Source: a virus
Strand: one strand, 5' to 3'
IMG/VR virus record: IMGVR_UViG_3300045999_010887
Coordinates: 1-64,000 of that record
DNA: 64,000 bases
Shown here: positions 50,064 through 57,559 of the stretch, in pieces
Numbering within the stretch: the stretch's first letter is position 1
Layout: every line of letters begins with the position of its first letter
Program-made: the position numbers and the translations under genes
The notes under the pieces: model-generated
Told to the model about the DNA's origin: nothing
Seen by the model: the letters and a program-made list of their open reading frames with translations, nothing else
The model's database searches: none

Positions 50064-50091
50064 ATACTATCCGATCTTTCATTCCCGTCAA
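50064..50091 (-). promoter_or_regulatory. Sigma70-like promoter for the polymerase operon
   Basis: Minus strand: TTGACG (50091-50086), 16-base spacer, TAGTAT (50069-50064), 22 bases before the ATG at 50042. Well placed to drive the polymerase and genes after it. Confidence 0.6.
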
Positions 50092-50097
50092 GGTTCT

Positions 50098-50571
50098 TCA
50101 GTTTGTCTTCTGTTTTGATTTGCGGAAACCAAGACGTTCGTGATGCGCCACTGTTGCCTTATCACAACCAAAGCGCTTCGCAATCTGATCGCGGCTCATG
50201 CCGGAGACTCTGAGTTGTTTCATTTTGTCAAGATCCTCTTGGCTAAACCGTGTTTGCTTTGGTCGAAAACGTCCTCTTTGCATCTTGTCATTTACGTTGT
50301 CTTGGTTTGTTCCAAGTAGAAGATGAAGTGGATTGCAACAAGATGGATTGTCGCATGTGTGCCGTACTTGTAAAGCGTTGTAGATAACAACACCATGATG
50401 ATGCTGATAACTCCAACGATGAGCAAGCATTGTTTTGTTATCTATAGATGATTGGCCATAGCCTTTTGGATTCCTAAATCCAAGCCAAGGCCAACAAGCT
50501 TCATGACCCCCGGAGGGGTCAATCTGCTTTAAGAACGTTAATGAGTTATTTGGTGTTCTGCCTCTAGGCAT
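50098..50571 (-). CDS. HNH homing-type endonuclease
   Basis: 157 residues from ATG 50571. CWPWLGFRNPKGYGQ, MLAHRWSYQHHHGVV and VRHTCDNPSCCNPLHLLLGT are the core of phage homing His-Me finger endonucleases; the C-terminal helix-turn-helix (SRDQIAKRFGCDKATVAHHE) is a DNA-recognition domain. It overlaps the 3' end of the Gp88 gene by eight bases, as expected for a mobile gene placed next to a conserved one. Confidence 0.85.
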   Translation of the reverse strand: MPRGRTPNNSLTFLKQIDPSGGHEACWPWLGFRNPKGYGQSSIDNKTMLAHRWSYQHHHGVVIYNALQVRHTCDNPSCCNPLHLLLGTNQDNVNDKMQRGRFRPKQTRFSQEDLDKMKQLRVSGMSRDQIAKRFGCDKATVAHHERLGFRKSKQKTN

Positions 50572-51337
50572 GAGATTGATTTTTACGTTTGGAACTATAG
50601 CCCACAAATCCCCCTTCCTTCTTGCGTTGAGAAAGCGCCTTGCTTGCGTCGGATCCAGCCCGCTGGGAGCCATGAACCAACAGTGCGAAGGGCTTGTCAC
50701 CTAAGCAATGGCTGTCGTCGTGATCGATCTCCAGACCACGCTCTGCTGCCTCAGCTTCTGTGTAGACCACATAAGCGATGCGCTGAAACACATGCGGATA
50801 TTTCGGGATGAGGTAGTCAAGTGTCCCACCGAACGATGCGGTGAGGTAGAAGTTGGGTGGGATCTGATCCCGTAGGTTAATCCACATACCAAGAGACTTG
50901 GTGTAGCTGTAGAACTTTTGCCTGGGCCTCTCGCGAGCAACCATCATCCAAGCCTTCATGTAGTTCTCAGTCCAGTAGTCACCACTCTCATGGACACGAA
51001 CAAGTTCCTTGGGTGGCTGCATCAAAAGGGACATGTCAATCAGATCACGGAGGAGTGTGACCTGATTGCCGTTCATGTGGATGGTTTCACGCAACAGATC
51101 CCAGTTGTGCCAACGCGCTTCACGCACGGTGGGCCTGGTCTCCGCCATGGCAGCAAAACAACGGTACTCATCTGCTTCTGTGCCTGTGAACTGAGGCAGG
51201 TCACGGATCTGACCAGTGACACGATCAGCCATGGTTTTGCAAACACCAGCATGTGGACATGAATAGCCCGCTGGGATATTGAAGATGAGTCGGTTCTTAA
51301 GCTTGCCGTTACCGGTAGAAAATTTCAGGAGCTTCAT
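50564..51337 (-). CDS. Gp88-like protein
   Basis: 257 residues from ATG 51337, with the C/A-rich leader. LKFSTGNGKLKNRLIFNIPA followed by GYSCPHAGVCK is the hallmark of the Gp88 family, found in many phages; ESGDYWTENYMKAWMMVARE and FYSYTKSL follow. Function is unknown; the Cys cluster suggests a metal centre. Confidence 0.72.
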   Translation of the reverse strand: MKLLKFSTGNGKLKNRLIFNIPAGYSCPHAGVCKTMADRVTGQIRDLPQFTGTEADEYRCFAAMAETRPTVREARWHNWDLLRETIHMNGNQVTLLRDLIDMSLLMQPPKELVRVHESGDYWTENYMKAWMMVARERPRQKFYSYTKSLGMWINLRDQIPPNFYLTASFGGTLDYLIPKYPHVFQRIAYVVYTEAEAAERGLEIDHDDSHCLGDKPFALLVHGSQRAGSDASKALSQRKKEGGFVGYSSKRKNQSHA

Positions 51338-51372
51338 GGTTGTGTTGAATTGATTGATAAGAAAAACTAATG

Positions 51373-51398
51373 AGTAGTTTAAGGACGTGCTCAGGTCC
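51373..51398 (-). other. GGAC/GTCC hairpin with TTAAACTAC flank, copy 4
   Basis: Minus strand: GGAC, loop CTGAGCAC, GTCC, then TTAAACTACTC. The stem differs from the CGTC/GACG copies but still pairs, and loop and flank are conserved. Upstream of the Gp88 leader. Confidence 0.5.
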
Positions 51399-51417
51399 AT
51401 CTTCCCGTTCGGGATTA

Positions 51418-51711
51418 TTACAGTTGATTACAGCCTTTGAATGGTTCTCTGGACAAACGAATCATAATCTGATCACCTGAGTCTGGAACTTCTGATGGAC
51501 CCTGGTGCACCAGGATCTCCCATACGCTTCGATTGATCTTCATGATGGAGTGACAGTACTTCGTCATCAAAGCTTCTTTGTCTTGCCCTGGTTTGTAGGA
51601 CAAAACTTTCTTGTGGATACCAACGGGTTCATCTTCATTGTCTTTGGTGTAACAAGCAACCCAGTAAGCAGATGAATGGGTCTTTTGTTTGGTCGTACTA
51701 AAACCTTTCAT
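51418..51711 (-). CDS. Small hypothetical protein
   Basis: 97 residues: SSAYWVACYTKDNEDEPVGI, then MTKYCHSIMKINRSVWEILV. Mixed alpha/beta. Unknown family; lies between Gp88 and an Ala-rich gene. Confidence 0.5.
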   Translation of the reverse strand: MKGFSTTKQKTHSSAYWVACYTKDNEDEPVGIHKKVLSYKPGQDKEALMTKYCHSIMKINRSVWEILVHQGPSEVPDSGDQIMIRLSREPFKGCNQL

Positions 51712-51726
51712 TAGTTGATCGGACTA

Positions 51727-51960
51727 CTAGGCTTCAAGCTCGGTGGCAATGGCGAAGAGATTACCCACTGTCACTGCATGGACCGGACAGCCTTCCAAAT
51801 AAAAGGTTTCTCCTTGCTCTGCGGCAGCACGCAGGGCGGCGGCAGCAACCATGCCTGCGTGTTTCTTGGCGGGAACTACATAAAGGTGTTCCTCTTCGTC
51901 GTAGACGCGGAAAGCGGCAAACTGCACCGCCTGAGCAATAGGTGAAAGTTCTTGAGTCAT
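51727..51960 (-). CDS. Ala-rich small protein
   Basis: 77 residues: SPIAQAVQFAAFRVYDEEEH then AAALRAAAEQGETF and GNLFAIATELEA. Helical, recalled from other cyanophages in outline. First gene of the minus group ending in Gp88. Unknown. Confidence 0.5.
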   Translation of the reverse strand: MTQELSPIAQAVQFAAFRVYDEEEHLYVVPAKKHAGMVAAAALRAAAEQGETFYLEGCPVHAVTVGNLFAIATELEA

Positions 51961-52066
51961 TGTTGAACTTCGTAGTGTGTAGAACTAAGTTGTAGTTATG
52001 TTACTGGATGAACAACATCATATACATGAAACGTCATATACTTTCCGTATCAACCGCTACAGAATA

Positions 52067-52219
52067 ATGACGCTCACGTATCGGGGTGTCAAGTACGACA
52101 AGGACGAGCAGTCCAAGACGGACATTGGCTGGTGGAACTTAGCCCACCGTCCATGGCTCTGCCTGACGTACCGTAACATCTGCTACTTTCCTTTTGTCAC
52201 CGGAGGTCAAATCAAATGA
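52067..52219 (+). CDS. DUF4278-like protein
   Basis: 50 residues from ATG 52067. MTLTYRGVKYDKDEQ and LCLTYRNICYFP show the LTYRG-x-Y repeat of DUF4278, which is common in cyanobacteria. This points to a cyanobacterial host. Plus strand, with the next small gene overlapping through ATGA. Confidence 0.6.
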   Translation: MTLTYRGVKYDKDEQSKTDIGWWNLAHRPWLCLTYRNICYFPFVTGGQIK

Positions 52220-52332
52220 ACAAAGCACTGATTGTCTACTTGGTAGATAGGAAAAAGAAAGTGACACGCAAGGATGTGGAGTCCAAGCATGCCATCAAAG
52301 AATTAAAAAAACAAACAACCGCGACCTTCTGA
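52216..52332 (+). CDS. Small basic protein
   Basis: 38 residues: IVYLVDRKKKVTRKDVESKH followed by AIKELKKQT. Its ATG overlaps the stop of the DUF4278-like gene (ATGA), which supports it as real. Unknown. Confidence 0.45.
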   Translation: MNKALIVYLVDRKKKVTRKDVESKHAIKELKKQTTATF

Positions 52333-52360
52333 TCGCCATTGTTCTATCTCCTCCCCTGGC

Positions 52361-53011
52361 TTAGTAGCCGGGGGATTCTTCTTGGAAGGCAGCTTCTCCA
52401 ATGATGGGGAACTGTTGGCAGAAGATTCGTTTAATTTCTCTGGCAATTTGTTGGTGTTCAAGTTGCGTTCCATTGGAACAACGAAGATCAAGGTAGTGTA
52501 TCCACGACCTCAGTGTGCCGTTCATGAACAGACGAGTCTGTGTGGATAGTGGCAAAACGGAACGAGCACATTCCTTGGCAATGCCATTGCTTACCATCTC
52601 ACGATAAAGATGCTCAGCATTTTCATACAGTTCGCTGATGCGTCTGTAATAATTACCAAGCATCTCAACAGGGATGTCATCAATGCTGTTCTGTCTGTTC
52701 TTTAAATCTTGACGACGTAGGTGCGGGATAACAGCAGAGCCAAGCTCGCTGGTATCTGCATAGCGTTGACTAAATTCCTGAAATGAAAATGAACGATGAC
52801 GCAAGATTTGTGGTGAGATTGCACGGGTCGTTTCAATCTCCACGGTCATGTTGGCCATCTCAAATGGACTCCAATGTTTGTTCCGAATGAGATACTTCAA
52901 CAAACGTGGAGCTGTGTTCATGTTGTCTTGGTTCTTTGGTGCAGAAACTCTTGCCATCTTGACAATCATTTCTTCTGCATCGGGCGTTGCCCAGATAAGA
53001 TTAACATTCAT
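52361..53011 (-). CDS. thyX: Flavin-dependent thymidylate synthase
   Basis: 216 residues from ATG 53011, in ATGA with the upstream stop. Makes dTMP from dUMP using FAD. The signature RHRSFSFQEFSQRY matches RHR-x7-S-x-RY; HWSPFEM precedes it, and the C-terminal LRSWIHYLDLRCSNGTQLEH holds the substrate-binding residues. Works after dCTP deaminase. Confidence 0.93.
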   Translation of the reverse strand: MNVNLIWATPDAEEMIVKMARVSAPKNQDNMNTAPRLLKYLIRNKHWSPFEMANMTVEIETTRAISPQILRHRSFSFQEFSQRYADTSELGSAVIPHLRRQDLKNRQNSIDDIPVEMLGNYYRRISELYENAEHLYREMVSNGIAKECARSVLPLSTQTRLFMNGTLRSWIHYLDLRCSNGTQLEHQQIAREIKRIFCQQFPIIGEAAFQEESPGY

Positions 53012-53220
53012 GTGCTGCACCTGAGGAAGTAATGCCAATTGTTAGTGGGATCAGTGTACCTGATTACGTTGCAGTTTTTGTAAGTGTCAATGACTTCAAA
53101 GTTTGATTTGCCTTCAGTTTTATCTGATGACAAAAAGATTGAAGCCAACAAACCAGTAGCTGCAAACGCAAGGATTGTTACACAACAACCACGGAGGAAA
53201 TGAATCTGTTGTTCAGTCAT
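53008..53220 (-). CDS. Small membrane protein
   Basis: 70 residues from ATG 53220. One span near the N-terminus (GCCVTILAFAATGLLASIFL), then a soluble tail ending NCNVIRYTDPTNNWHYFLRC. Cyanophages carry similar short spans with an NNWHYFL-type end, as I recall. ATGA overlap with ThyX. Confidence 0.6.
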   Translation of the reverse strand: MTEQQIHFLRGCCVTILAFAATGLLASIFLSSDKTEGKSNFEVIDTYKNCNVIRYTDPTNNWHYFLRCST

Positions 53221-53561
53221 GATTCCCATGGTAGAAAGTCAAGTGTTCTTCGCAAGGTCAAAGCATCTTCGTCAGTAACACAATTGCCCTCAACAAGACA
53301 TTCAATAATTTCTCGTACTTGATTTTTCAAGTTTGACAGCTTGACACGGCGAGCATTGCGTAACTCTCGTCCATAGCTAGGACAAGGAAGACTGAGCCAT
53401 TCACAACATGCATCCAACTCTTGATCAGCCCCCCAAAGAGCCGCTTGCGTGCACATATATTTTTCACGATTCATGTGTTTTACTTTTGCTTTATACCATT
53501 CATCAGACCATTGGAAAACAAGGCCTTCAGAAGGTAGTGCAATTGGATGCTCTTGAGTCAT
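53217..53561 (-). CDS. Hypothetical protein
   Basis: 114 residues from ATG 53561. FQWSDEWYKAKVKHMNREKY, ALWGADQELDACCEWLSLPC then a helical end. Four Cys in the centre could bind metal. Four-base overlap with the membrane gene. Unknown. Confidence 0.55.
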   Translation of the reverse strand: MTQEHPIALPSEGLVFQWSDEWYKAKVKHMNREKYMCTQAALWGADQELDACCEWLSLPCPSYGRELRNARRVKLSNLKNQVREIIECLVEGNCVTDEDALTLRRTLDFLPWES

Positions 53562-53562
53562 G

Positions 53563-53862
53563 TTATTCACCAGGGACAATGACTTCTTTCATCAGGCGTT
53601 GAAGCTCTGATGCTGGACAGATACGCATCGTAGCGTGTTCTCTTGGTGATGACAGATGATCCCACTGGATCACCAAGAACTTTTGCTTACGTCCTAGCCT
53701 GTTTGGTTTTTCAATGATGTCAAGTACATGACCGTACCGCTGACTGCGGTACTGTTGAATCCGTTCTTTAACTTCATTGCGTACAGCAAAAATCCCATGA
53801 ACCTTGGGACGTTCTGCTACACGATCACCAATGGCATAAGTGAATTGACGTTTGGTTGTCAT
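53563..53862 (-). CDS. Small basic protein
   Basis: 99 residues: FTYAIGDRVAERPKVHGIFA, YGHVLDIIEKPNRLGRKQKF then VIQWDHLSSPREH. A KOW/SH3-like small barrel (V...G-x-V...) is plausible. Nucleic-acid or protein binding; unknown. Confidence 0.5.
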   Translation of the reverse strand: MTTKRQFTYAIGDRVAERPKVHGIFAVRNEVKERIQQYRSQRYGHVLDIIEKPNRLGRKQKFLVIQWDHLSSPREHATMRICPASELQRLMKEVIVPGE

Positions 53863-54194
53863 TTGATGTTGGAATAAGTTTTGTAATTGACAATGCGTGA
53901 GATTGTGCTGCGGTTAGTGTCATAGCGTATAGCTATCTGACCGTTGCTTAATCCCTTCTGATGTAAATGACGAATCATTAATACATCTTTGTCTGTCAAA
54001 AAAGAATTACCATTTCTAGTACCTGTTGGCTTGTAGGGCACCAATGGAACTGGCTTTGCAATTTCGTAACGTTCTACTGTACGAAACTTAGCGCCGCAAT
54101 CAAGACAGCGACAATAACGTTTGGTTACTTCAGATCCTATATGTTCAGTGCAGGTAACACGTGTGTTACTACTGTTACATGTTCTGCATTTCAT
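53859..54194 (-). CDS. NrdR-like zinc ribbon plus helix-turn-helix protein
   Basis: 111 residues. KCRTCNSSNTRVTCTEHI then YCRCLDCGAKFRTVERYE is an NrdR-like zinc ribbon, but the ATP-cone domain of NrdR is absent. Instead the C-terminus is a recombinase-type helix-turn-helix (KGLSNGQIAIRYDTNRSTIS). It is probably a DNA-binding regulator. Confidence 0.6.
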   Translation of the reverse strand: MKCRTCNSSNTRVTCTEHIGSEVTKRYCRCLDCGAKFRTVERYEIAKPVPLVPYKPTGTRNGNSFLTDKDVLMIRHLHQKGLSNGQIAIRYDTNRSTISRIVNYKTYSNIK

Positions 54195-54489
54195 TGTGTG
54201 AAGTGAGGTTCAATGAATCAAGAATGAATACAGTTTCTTCTTTGCCAACAAGATTAAATGAATCTTTGATTAACTTGTGGCCAGGAGCTTCTGTATAAAA
54301 TTGTTGAAGCAGCTGTTCAGCTGTTTCAAATGCATCGGGTTTACCAGTCAGTTGAATCATGACATCTGATGTCATGTTATCTAGCATTTGTTGAATGACT
54401 TGATAACGAACATCAGGCCATGCTTCATCTGGTATGCAATCAGCAATAAGTTCTGTTACATCATGATAGATAATTGATTTGAAGACCAT
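54175..54489 (-). CDS. Hypothetical protein
   Basis: 104 residues from ATG 54489; the frame is open further but crosses a hairpin. DVTELIADCIPDEAWPDVRY, TAEQLLQQFYTEAPGHK. Helical. It overlaps the zinc-ribbon gene by 20 bases. Unknown. Confidence 0.5.
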   Translation of the reverse strand: MVFKSIIYHDVTELIADCIPDEAWPDVRYQVIQQMLDNMTSDVMIQLTGKPDAFETAEQLLQQFYTEAPGHKLIKDSFNLVGKEETVFILDSLNLTSHNEMQNM

Positions 54490-54499
54490 GAAGAAAAGA

Positions 54500-54517
54500 C
54501 CCCTGCATGTGCAGGGG
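54500..54517 (-). other. Spacer hairpin CCCCTGCA/TGCAGGGG
   Basis: A perfect 8-bp inverted repeat between the gene ending at 54538 and the start at 54489. On the minus strand a pyrimidine run (TCTTTTCTTC) follows. Terminator-like or a processing hairpin. Confidence 0.55.
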
Positions 54518-54537
54518 CCGAACATTCCGCTGTGATT

Positions 54538-54900
54538 TTAAGCAGTTTGGGCGTTGGTGTCTACCGCCTGGTCCATCAGGCCTGACTCTTTGAGTCGATC
54601 CAGCATGCCGCACATGATGGTGGCATGGGCATGGGTTTGTTCCATGAACATGCGCGCCCGCTCTGCCGACATGGTATGGACACGGCCGGAGGGTTCCACA
54701 TAACGCCAGCTGCCATCAGGCTGGGGATCACCTTGGAGGGCAAGACGTTCTGAGTTATGAACGTACCTGAGCTCGAGGTTGTAATGGTCCTTAAGGCCGT
54801 CAGCCGCTGTCCAGGTTGCTCCAAGGTTGTAACGCTGTTCTTCATCAGAGTAAGCGTGGAACTCAGGGATAAGATTTTTGAAAGCAGCAAAGAGTTGCAT
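54538..54900 (-). CDS. Hypothetical protein
   Basis: 120 residues from ATG 54900, after the C/A-rich leader ACTCAACACAACATC. QLFAAFKNLIPEFHAYSDEE, DGSWRYVEPSGRVHTMSAER. Alpha/beta. An upstream in-frame ATG lies inside tRNA-Leu and is not used. Unknown. Confidence 0.55.
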   Translation of the reverse strand: MQLFAAFKNLIPEFHAYSDEEQRYNLGATWTAADGLKDHYNLELRYVHNSERLALQGDPQPDGSWRYVEPSGRVHTMSAERARMFMEQTHAHATIMCGMLDRLKESGLMDQAVDTNAQTA

Positions 54901-54924
54901 GATGTTGTGTTGAGTGTAGGTTGG

Positions 54925-55008
54925 TGCAGACGGCGGGAGTCGAACCCGCAAGGGCAAATGCCCGACGCATTTTAAGTGCGTTACGTATACCTATTCCGTC
55001 ACGTCTGC
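54925..55008 (-). tRNA. tRNA-Leu (TAA)
   Basis: 84 bases. Acceptor GCAGACG/CGTCTGC, anticodon arm ACGCA-CTTAAAA-TGCGT with anticodon TAA, long variable arm GGGCATTTGCCC and T arm GCGGG-TTCGACT-CCCGC. Discriminator A, no encoded CCA. Its first 18 bases also encode the end of the gene at 54991-55218, and a structured element (55011-55054) ends two bases before it. Confidence 0.93.
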
Positions 55009-55218
55009 ATCACTTGGACTTACACTCACATCAATTGATGTGTGATGCCAAGTGTGATCATGAGGTAACGGCTCAGTGCCGTAGTCCCATGTATCATAGT
55101 CATCCTCGTTACGAGGATCCTTATCGATCAGGATGTACTGAGGTGAGTTATCTGTGATGTACTCACCAATGTTTGCCATTGCCATGGCAAGCAATTGATC
55201 ATCAGTGTAATCGGGCAT
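54991..55218 (-). CDS. Small acidic protein whose end overlaps tRNA-Leu
   Basis: 75 residues: DYTDDQLLAMAMANIGEYIT then PRNEDDYDTWDYGTEPLPHD. The last codons (ADVTE and TAG) lie inside the tRNA, and residues 50-70 lie over a conserved RNA element. tRNA maturation would therefore cut this message near its 3' end. Alternatively the protein is real only in its first part. Unknown family. Confidence 0.45.
   Translation of the reverse strand: MPDYTDDQLLAMAMANIGEYITDNSPQYILIDKDPRNEDDYDTWDYGTEPLPHDHTWHHTSIDVSVSPSDADVTE
55011..55054 (-). ncRNA. Covarying double-stem element D6
   Basis: Minus strand: outer stem CACTTGG/CCAAGTG (7 bp), internal loop CAT opposite TGTAAGT, inner stem around CACATC/GATGTG with AATT loop. 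It ends two bases before tRNA-Leu. Outer stem differs from copies D1-D4 but pairs fully. See findings. Confidence 0.65.
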
Positions 55219-55226
55219 GAGTTAAA

Positions 55227-55256
55227 GGGCATCCATATAACGAGGATAGGATGCCC
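55227..55256 (-). other. Spacer hairpin GGGCATCC/GGATGCCC
   Basis: A perfect 8-bp stem with a 14-base loop in the 49-base spacer between the stop at 55268 and the start at 55218. On the minus strand TTTAACTC and ATG follow. Confidence 0.55.
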
Positions 55257-55267
55257 CTGCTGTGGCC

Positions 55268-56992
55268 TTAGCTTTCAGATCTTAGCTGTTTCTCACGAGA
55301 TTGCAAGGCCTGCTTGAAGGCAAGTGCGTACTCTTCCCTTTGCTCCTCGTTCAGTCGCTGGTTGGCTACGCCAGCAATCTGCTTGACGTTCATGACACCC
55401 ATGGATACATCCAGTTGAATGGTGAAGGTTGGCCTACCATCAATCATGCAAAGCACAATGAAGTGCTTACGTTTCTTGATGTCTTCTGCATACTGGGACG
55501 CAGAGCCCACACAGTTGCGGACTGCTTGTCCCCACTGTGCAAGTTGATGCGTATCAATGGGTTGCAGGAATGTCCAGCTATGGCCATTCATCTCTACATG
55601 CACAGGTGCAGGGAATAGATCCTGGTGCAGTGACTCCTTCTTGTTCTGAATCTTCCATGCCTCTGCTTGCACATAGTCATGGAAGTCAGGCATGCGCCAA
55701 CGCTTTGGTGGCTCAAGTGTTTTACCTGCCTCAAGGATACGCATGATCATTGAGAAGGTATCGTTCATCTCATACCATGAATGAACAAAATAGTTGTAAT
55801 CAGAATGGATTAAAGAACGAGCTGACGCAGACTTCTCTTCATTAGATTTTTCAGAATACTTACGCATCATATTGAGGAACGATGTAACACTCATGTGCTC
55901 ACGTAGCCAAACAATGAGTTCATCACTGGTACGCAAGTGATTGAGATTGACTTGACGTAACTCAGCAAAGTATGTACGGTAATGATCAAGCGGACAGTCG
56001 GGCCATACTCGATTGATAAAGTAGATTGAATTAGTCGTCTGCTCAAATTCTTTGTAACCATACTTAATTGCTTTACGCAATTCGTTATCAACATTGTTGT
56101 ACTGTTCAACAGAGCGATCAAGCATTGTTTGCAAACGCTTCTTGATAAATGGAGTTGTAATGATGTGCTGAATATCGTTGATGGTTAGATAGGTTAAAGA
56201 TGTGTAATTATTCTTAGCTGTCCATGCATTAGCAAGGTCAACTATATTGTCAACCGTTAACTTGAATACTGAACGATCTTCGATGCAGTTTGTTAATGCA
56301 AATGGAAACTCAAGTGCATCAAGAAGGTTATTACATTTGATGCGATCAAACATGGAATGACTGTCGTTCCATGTTGGGATAGTTTCCATCAAAGTTGACT
56401 CAAAACTATTGATTGCATCATTCATATCACGTGACTTCTGGTAGTAACTAGCAATACCCATGGCACGCCAATTACGTGCATCATTACCTGCAATGATGTC
56501 TTGCTTAGTTATGGTACGTGAGTACGTAAAGGTTTGCGCGCCACGTGTACTGGCGTGTTCGGTGCAACGATCTTTAGTATTCCAGATATGACGAGGTAGT
56601 ACCTTAGCTGCAGCTGCAGTGTTCTTGAATGCATAGGCATAGCCATAGATGTAGTCCTCACCTTTGGCAGGTAGCCATGCGGCATACCAGCATTGCTCAA
56701 AGTGATAGAGGATTGCAATGGTAATTGTACGTGCTTGTGGTGTGGCAACATCAACCACCTTGGTAAAGCGATGGTAACGTTCTGATACACCTGACGAATT
56801 GATACGATCAATTGCATCTTGTTGATAGCTACCACGCACCACATTCTCAGGGATGAGATGTGGGATATTACCCAATGGATATTTAGCTTTCTTTGTAGTC
56901 TTCTTGGGTTCCTGTTCTTTGACCAAAGCCTTAAGCTTTGGATCATAAGCCAAGAGTTCTTGTTGCAGGCAAGAGGGAATTTGGAAGTGCAT
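55268..56992 (-). CDS. PcfJ-like protein
   Basis: 574 residues. The C-terminal 150 match the PcfJ family: WTFLQPIDTHQLAQWGQAVR then NCVGSASQYAEDI (h-C-V-G-x-Y box), TFTIQLDVSMGVMNVKQIAG and ANQRLNEEQ. PcfJ-like proteins occur on plasmids and phages without an established biochemical role. The N-terminal 400 residues are helical with several aromatic motifs. It uses the C/A-rich leader (AATTCAACTC). Confidence 0.65.
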   Translation of the reverse strand: MHFQIPSCLQQELLAYDPKLKALVKEQEPKKTTKKAKYPLGNIPHLIPENVVRGSYQQDAIDRINSSGVSERYHRFTKVVDVATPQARTITIAILYHFEQCWYAAWLPAKGEDYIYGYAYAFKNTAAAAKVLPRHIWNTKDRCTEHASTRGAQTFTYSRTITKQDIIAGNDARNWRAMGIASYYQKSRDMNDAINSFESTLMETIPTWNDSHSMFDRIKCNNLLDALEFPFALTNCIEDRSVFKLTVDNIVDLANAWTAKNNYTSLTYLTINDIQHIITTPFIKKRLQTMLDRSVEQYNNVDNELRKAIKYGYKEFEQTTNSIYFINRVWPDCPLDHYRTYFAELRQVNLNHLRTSDELIVWLREHMSVTSFLNMMRKYSEKSNEEKSASARSLIHSDYNYFVHSWYEMNDTFSMIMRILEAGKTLEPPKRWRMPDFHDYVQAEAWKIQNKKESLHQDLFPAPVHVEMNGHSWTFLQPIDTHQLAQWGQAVRNCVGSASQYAEDIKKRKHFIVLCMIDGRPTFTIQLDVSMGVMNVKQIAGVANQRLNEEQREEYALAFKQALQSREKQLRSES

Positions 56993-57022
56993 GAGTTGAA
57001 TTGATTGAGTAGGTACTGAAAA

Positions 57023-57054
57023 GCCTGGGACTTACACCTTACGGATGCCCAGGC
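57023..57054 (-). ncRNA. Covarying double-stem element D1
   Basis: Minus strand: outer stem GCCTGGG/CCCAGGC, internal loop CAT opposite TGTAAGT, short inner stem CC/GG with GTAA loop. Placed between the stop at 57068 and the leader of the PcfJ-like gene. Confidence 0.7.
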
Positions 57055-57067
57055 ATGATGTCAAACG

Positions 57068-57310
57068 TTAGTCAAGTTCGACCAGTTGCCACTGAGGATC
57101 GAGCTGATCAAGATAGGCGCAGAAGCCATCTTCATCAAGAGGAAATGGTTCCTCTGGATCCAGCTCGACAGTTGTTGTACACAATGCAGGAGCCCACTCT
57201 TCAGGGTCGAGGCGAGTCGCCCGATAGAGCAGGCGCATTTCGTCAACAACTGCTGTAACTGTGACATGAGTATCAGTGAAATGAGTGTCTTCAATGGCTA
57301 AGACTGTCAT
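57068..57310 (-). CDS. Small acidic protein
   Basis: 80 residues from ATG 57310 (TGATG overlap with upstream stop). TVLAIEDTHFTDTHVTVTAV and ATRLDPEEWAPALCTTTVEL. Beta-rich, acidic end. Unknown. Confidence 0.55.
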   Translation of the reverse strand: MTVLAIEDTHFTDTHVTVTAVVDEMRLLYRATRLDPEEWAPALCTTTVELDPEEPFPLDEDGFCAYLDQLDPQWQLVELD

Positions 57311-57495
57311 CAGTTGTCCTCGATGTAGGAACAGTTGGTGGTTTTGATGAGGCGGTACTTCATCCACAGACGTGCTGTGTCGTACTCGCCATTGAAGCGT
57401 GCTTCATCTAACACATTTGAATTCGCCCTGCGCTGTGCACAGGCAGCAAGATTAATGCGATCAAACATGTTGATGTAGTCTGTGTATGTAGCCAT
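57310..57495 (-). CDS. Small hypothetical protein
   Basis: 61 residues: DYINMFDRINLAACAQRRAN then EYDTARLWMKYRLIKTTN. Helical. C/A-rich leader with CAACTCATTTCAATTC. Unknown. Confidence 0.5.
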   Translation of the reverse strand: MATYTDYINMFDRINLAACAQRRANSNVLDEARFNGEYDTARLWMKYRLIKTTNCSYIEDN

Positions 57496-57537
57496 GAATT
57501 GAAATGAGTTGAGGTAATGGACAAAAGCTGGGACTTA

Positions 57538-57555
57538 CACCTTACGGATGCCCAG
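57538..57555 (-). ncRNA. Covarying double-stem element D2
   Basis: Minus strand: CTGGG/CCCAG outer stem, CAT and TGTAAGT internal loop, CC-GTAA-GG inner stem. Differs from D1 only in outer flank. Between the stop at 57560 and the start at 57495. Confidence 0.68.
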
Positions 57556-57559
57556 ATCT

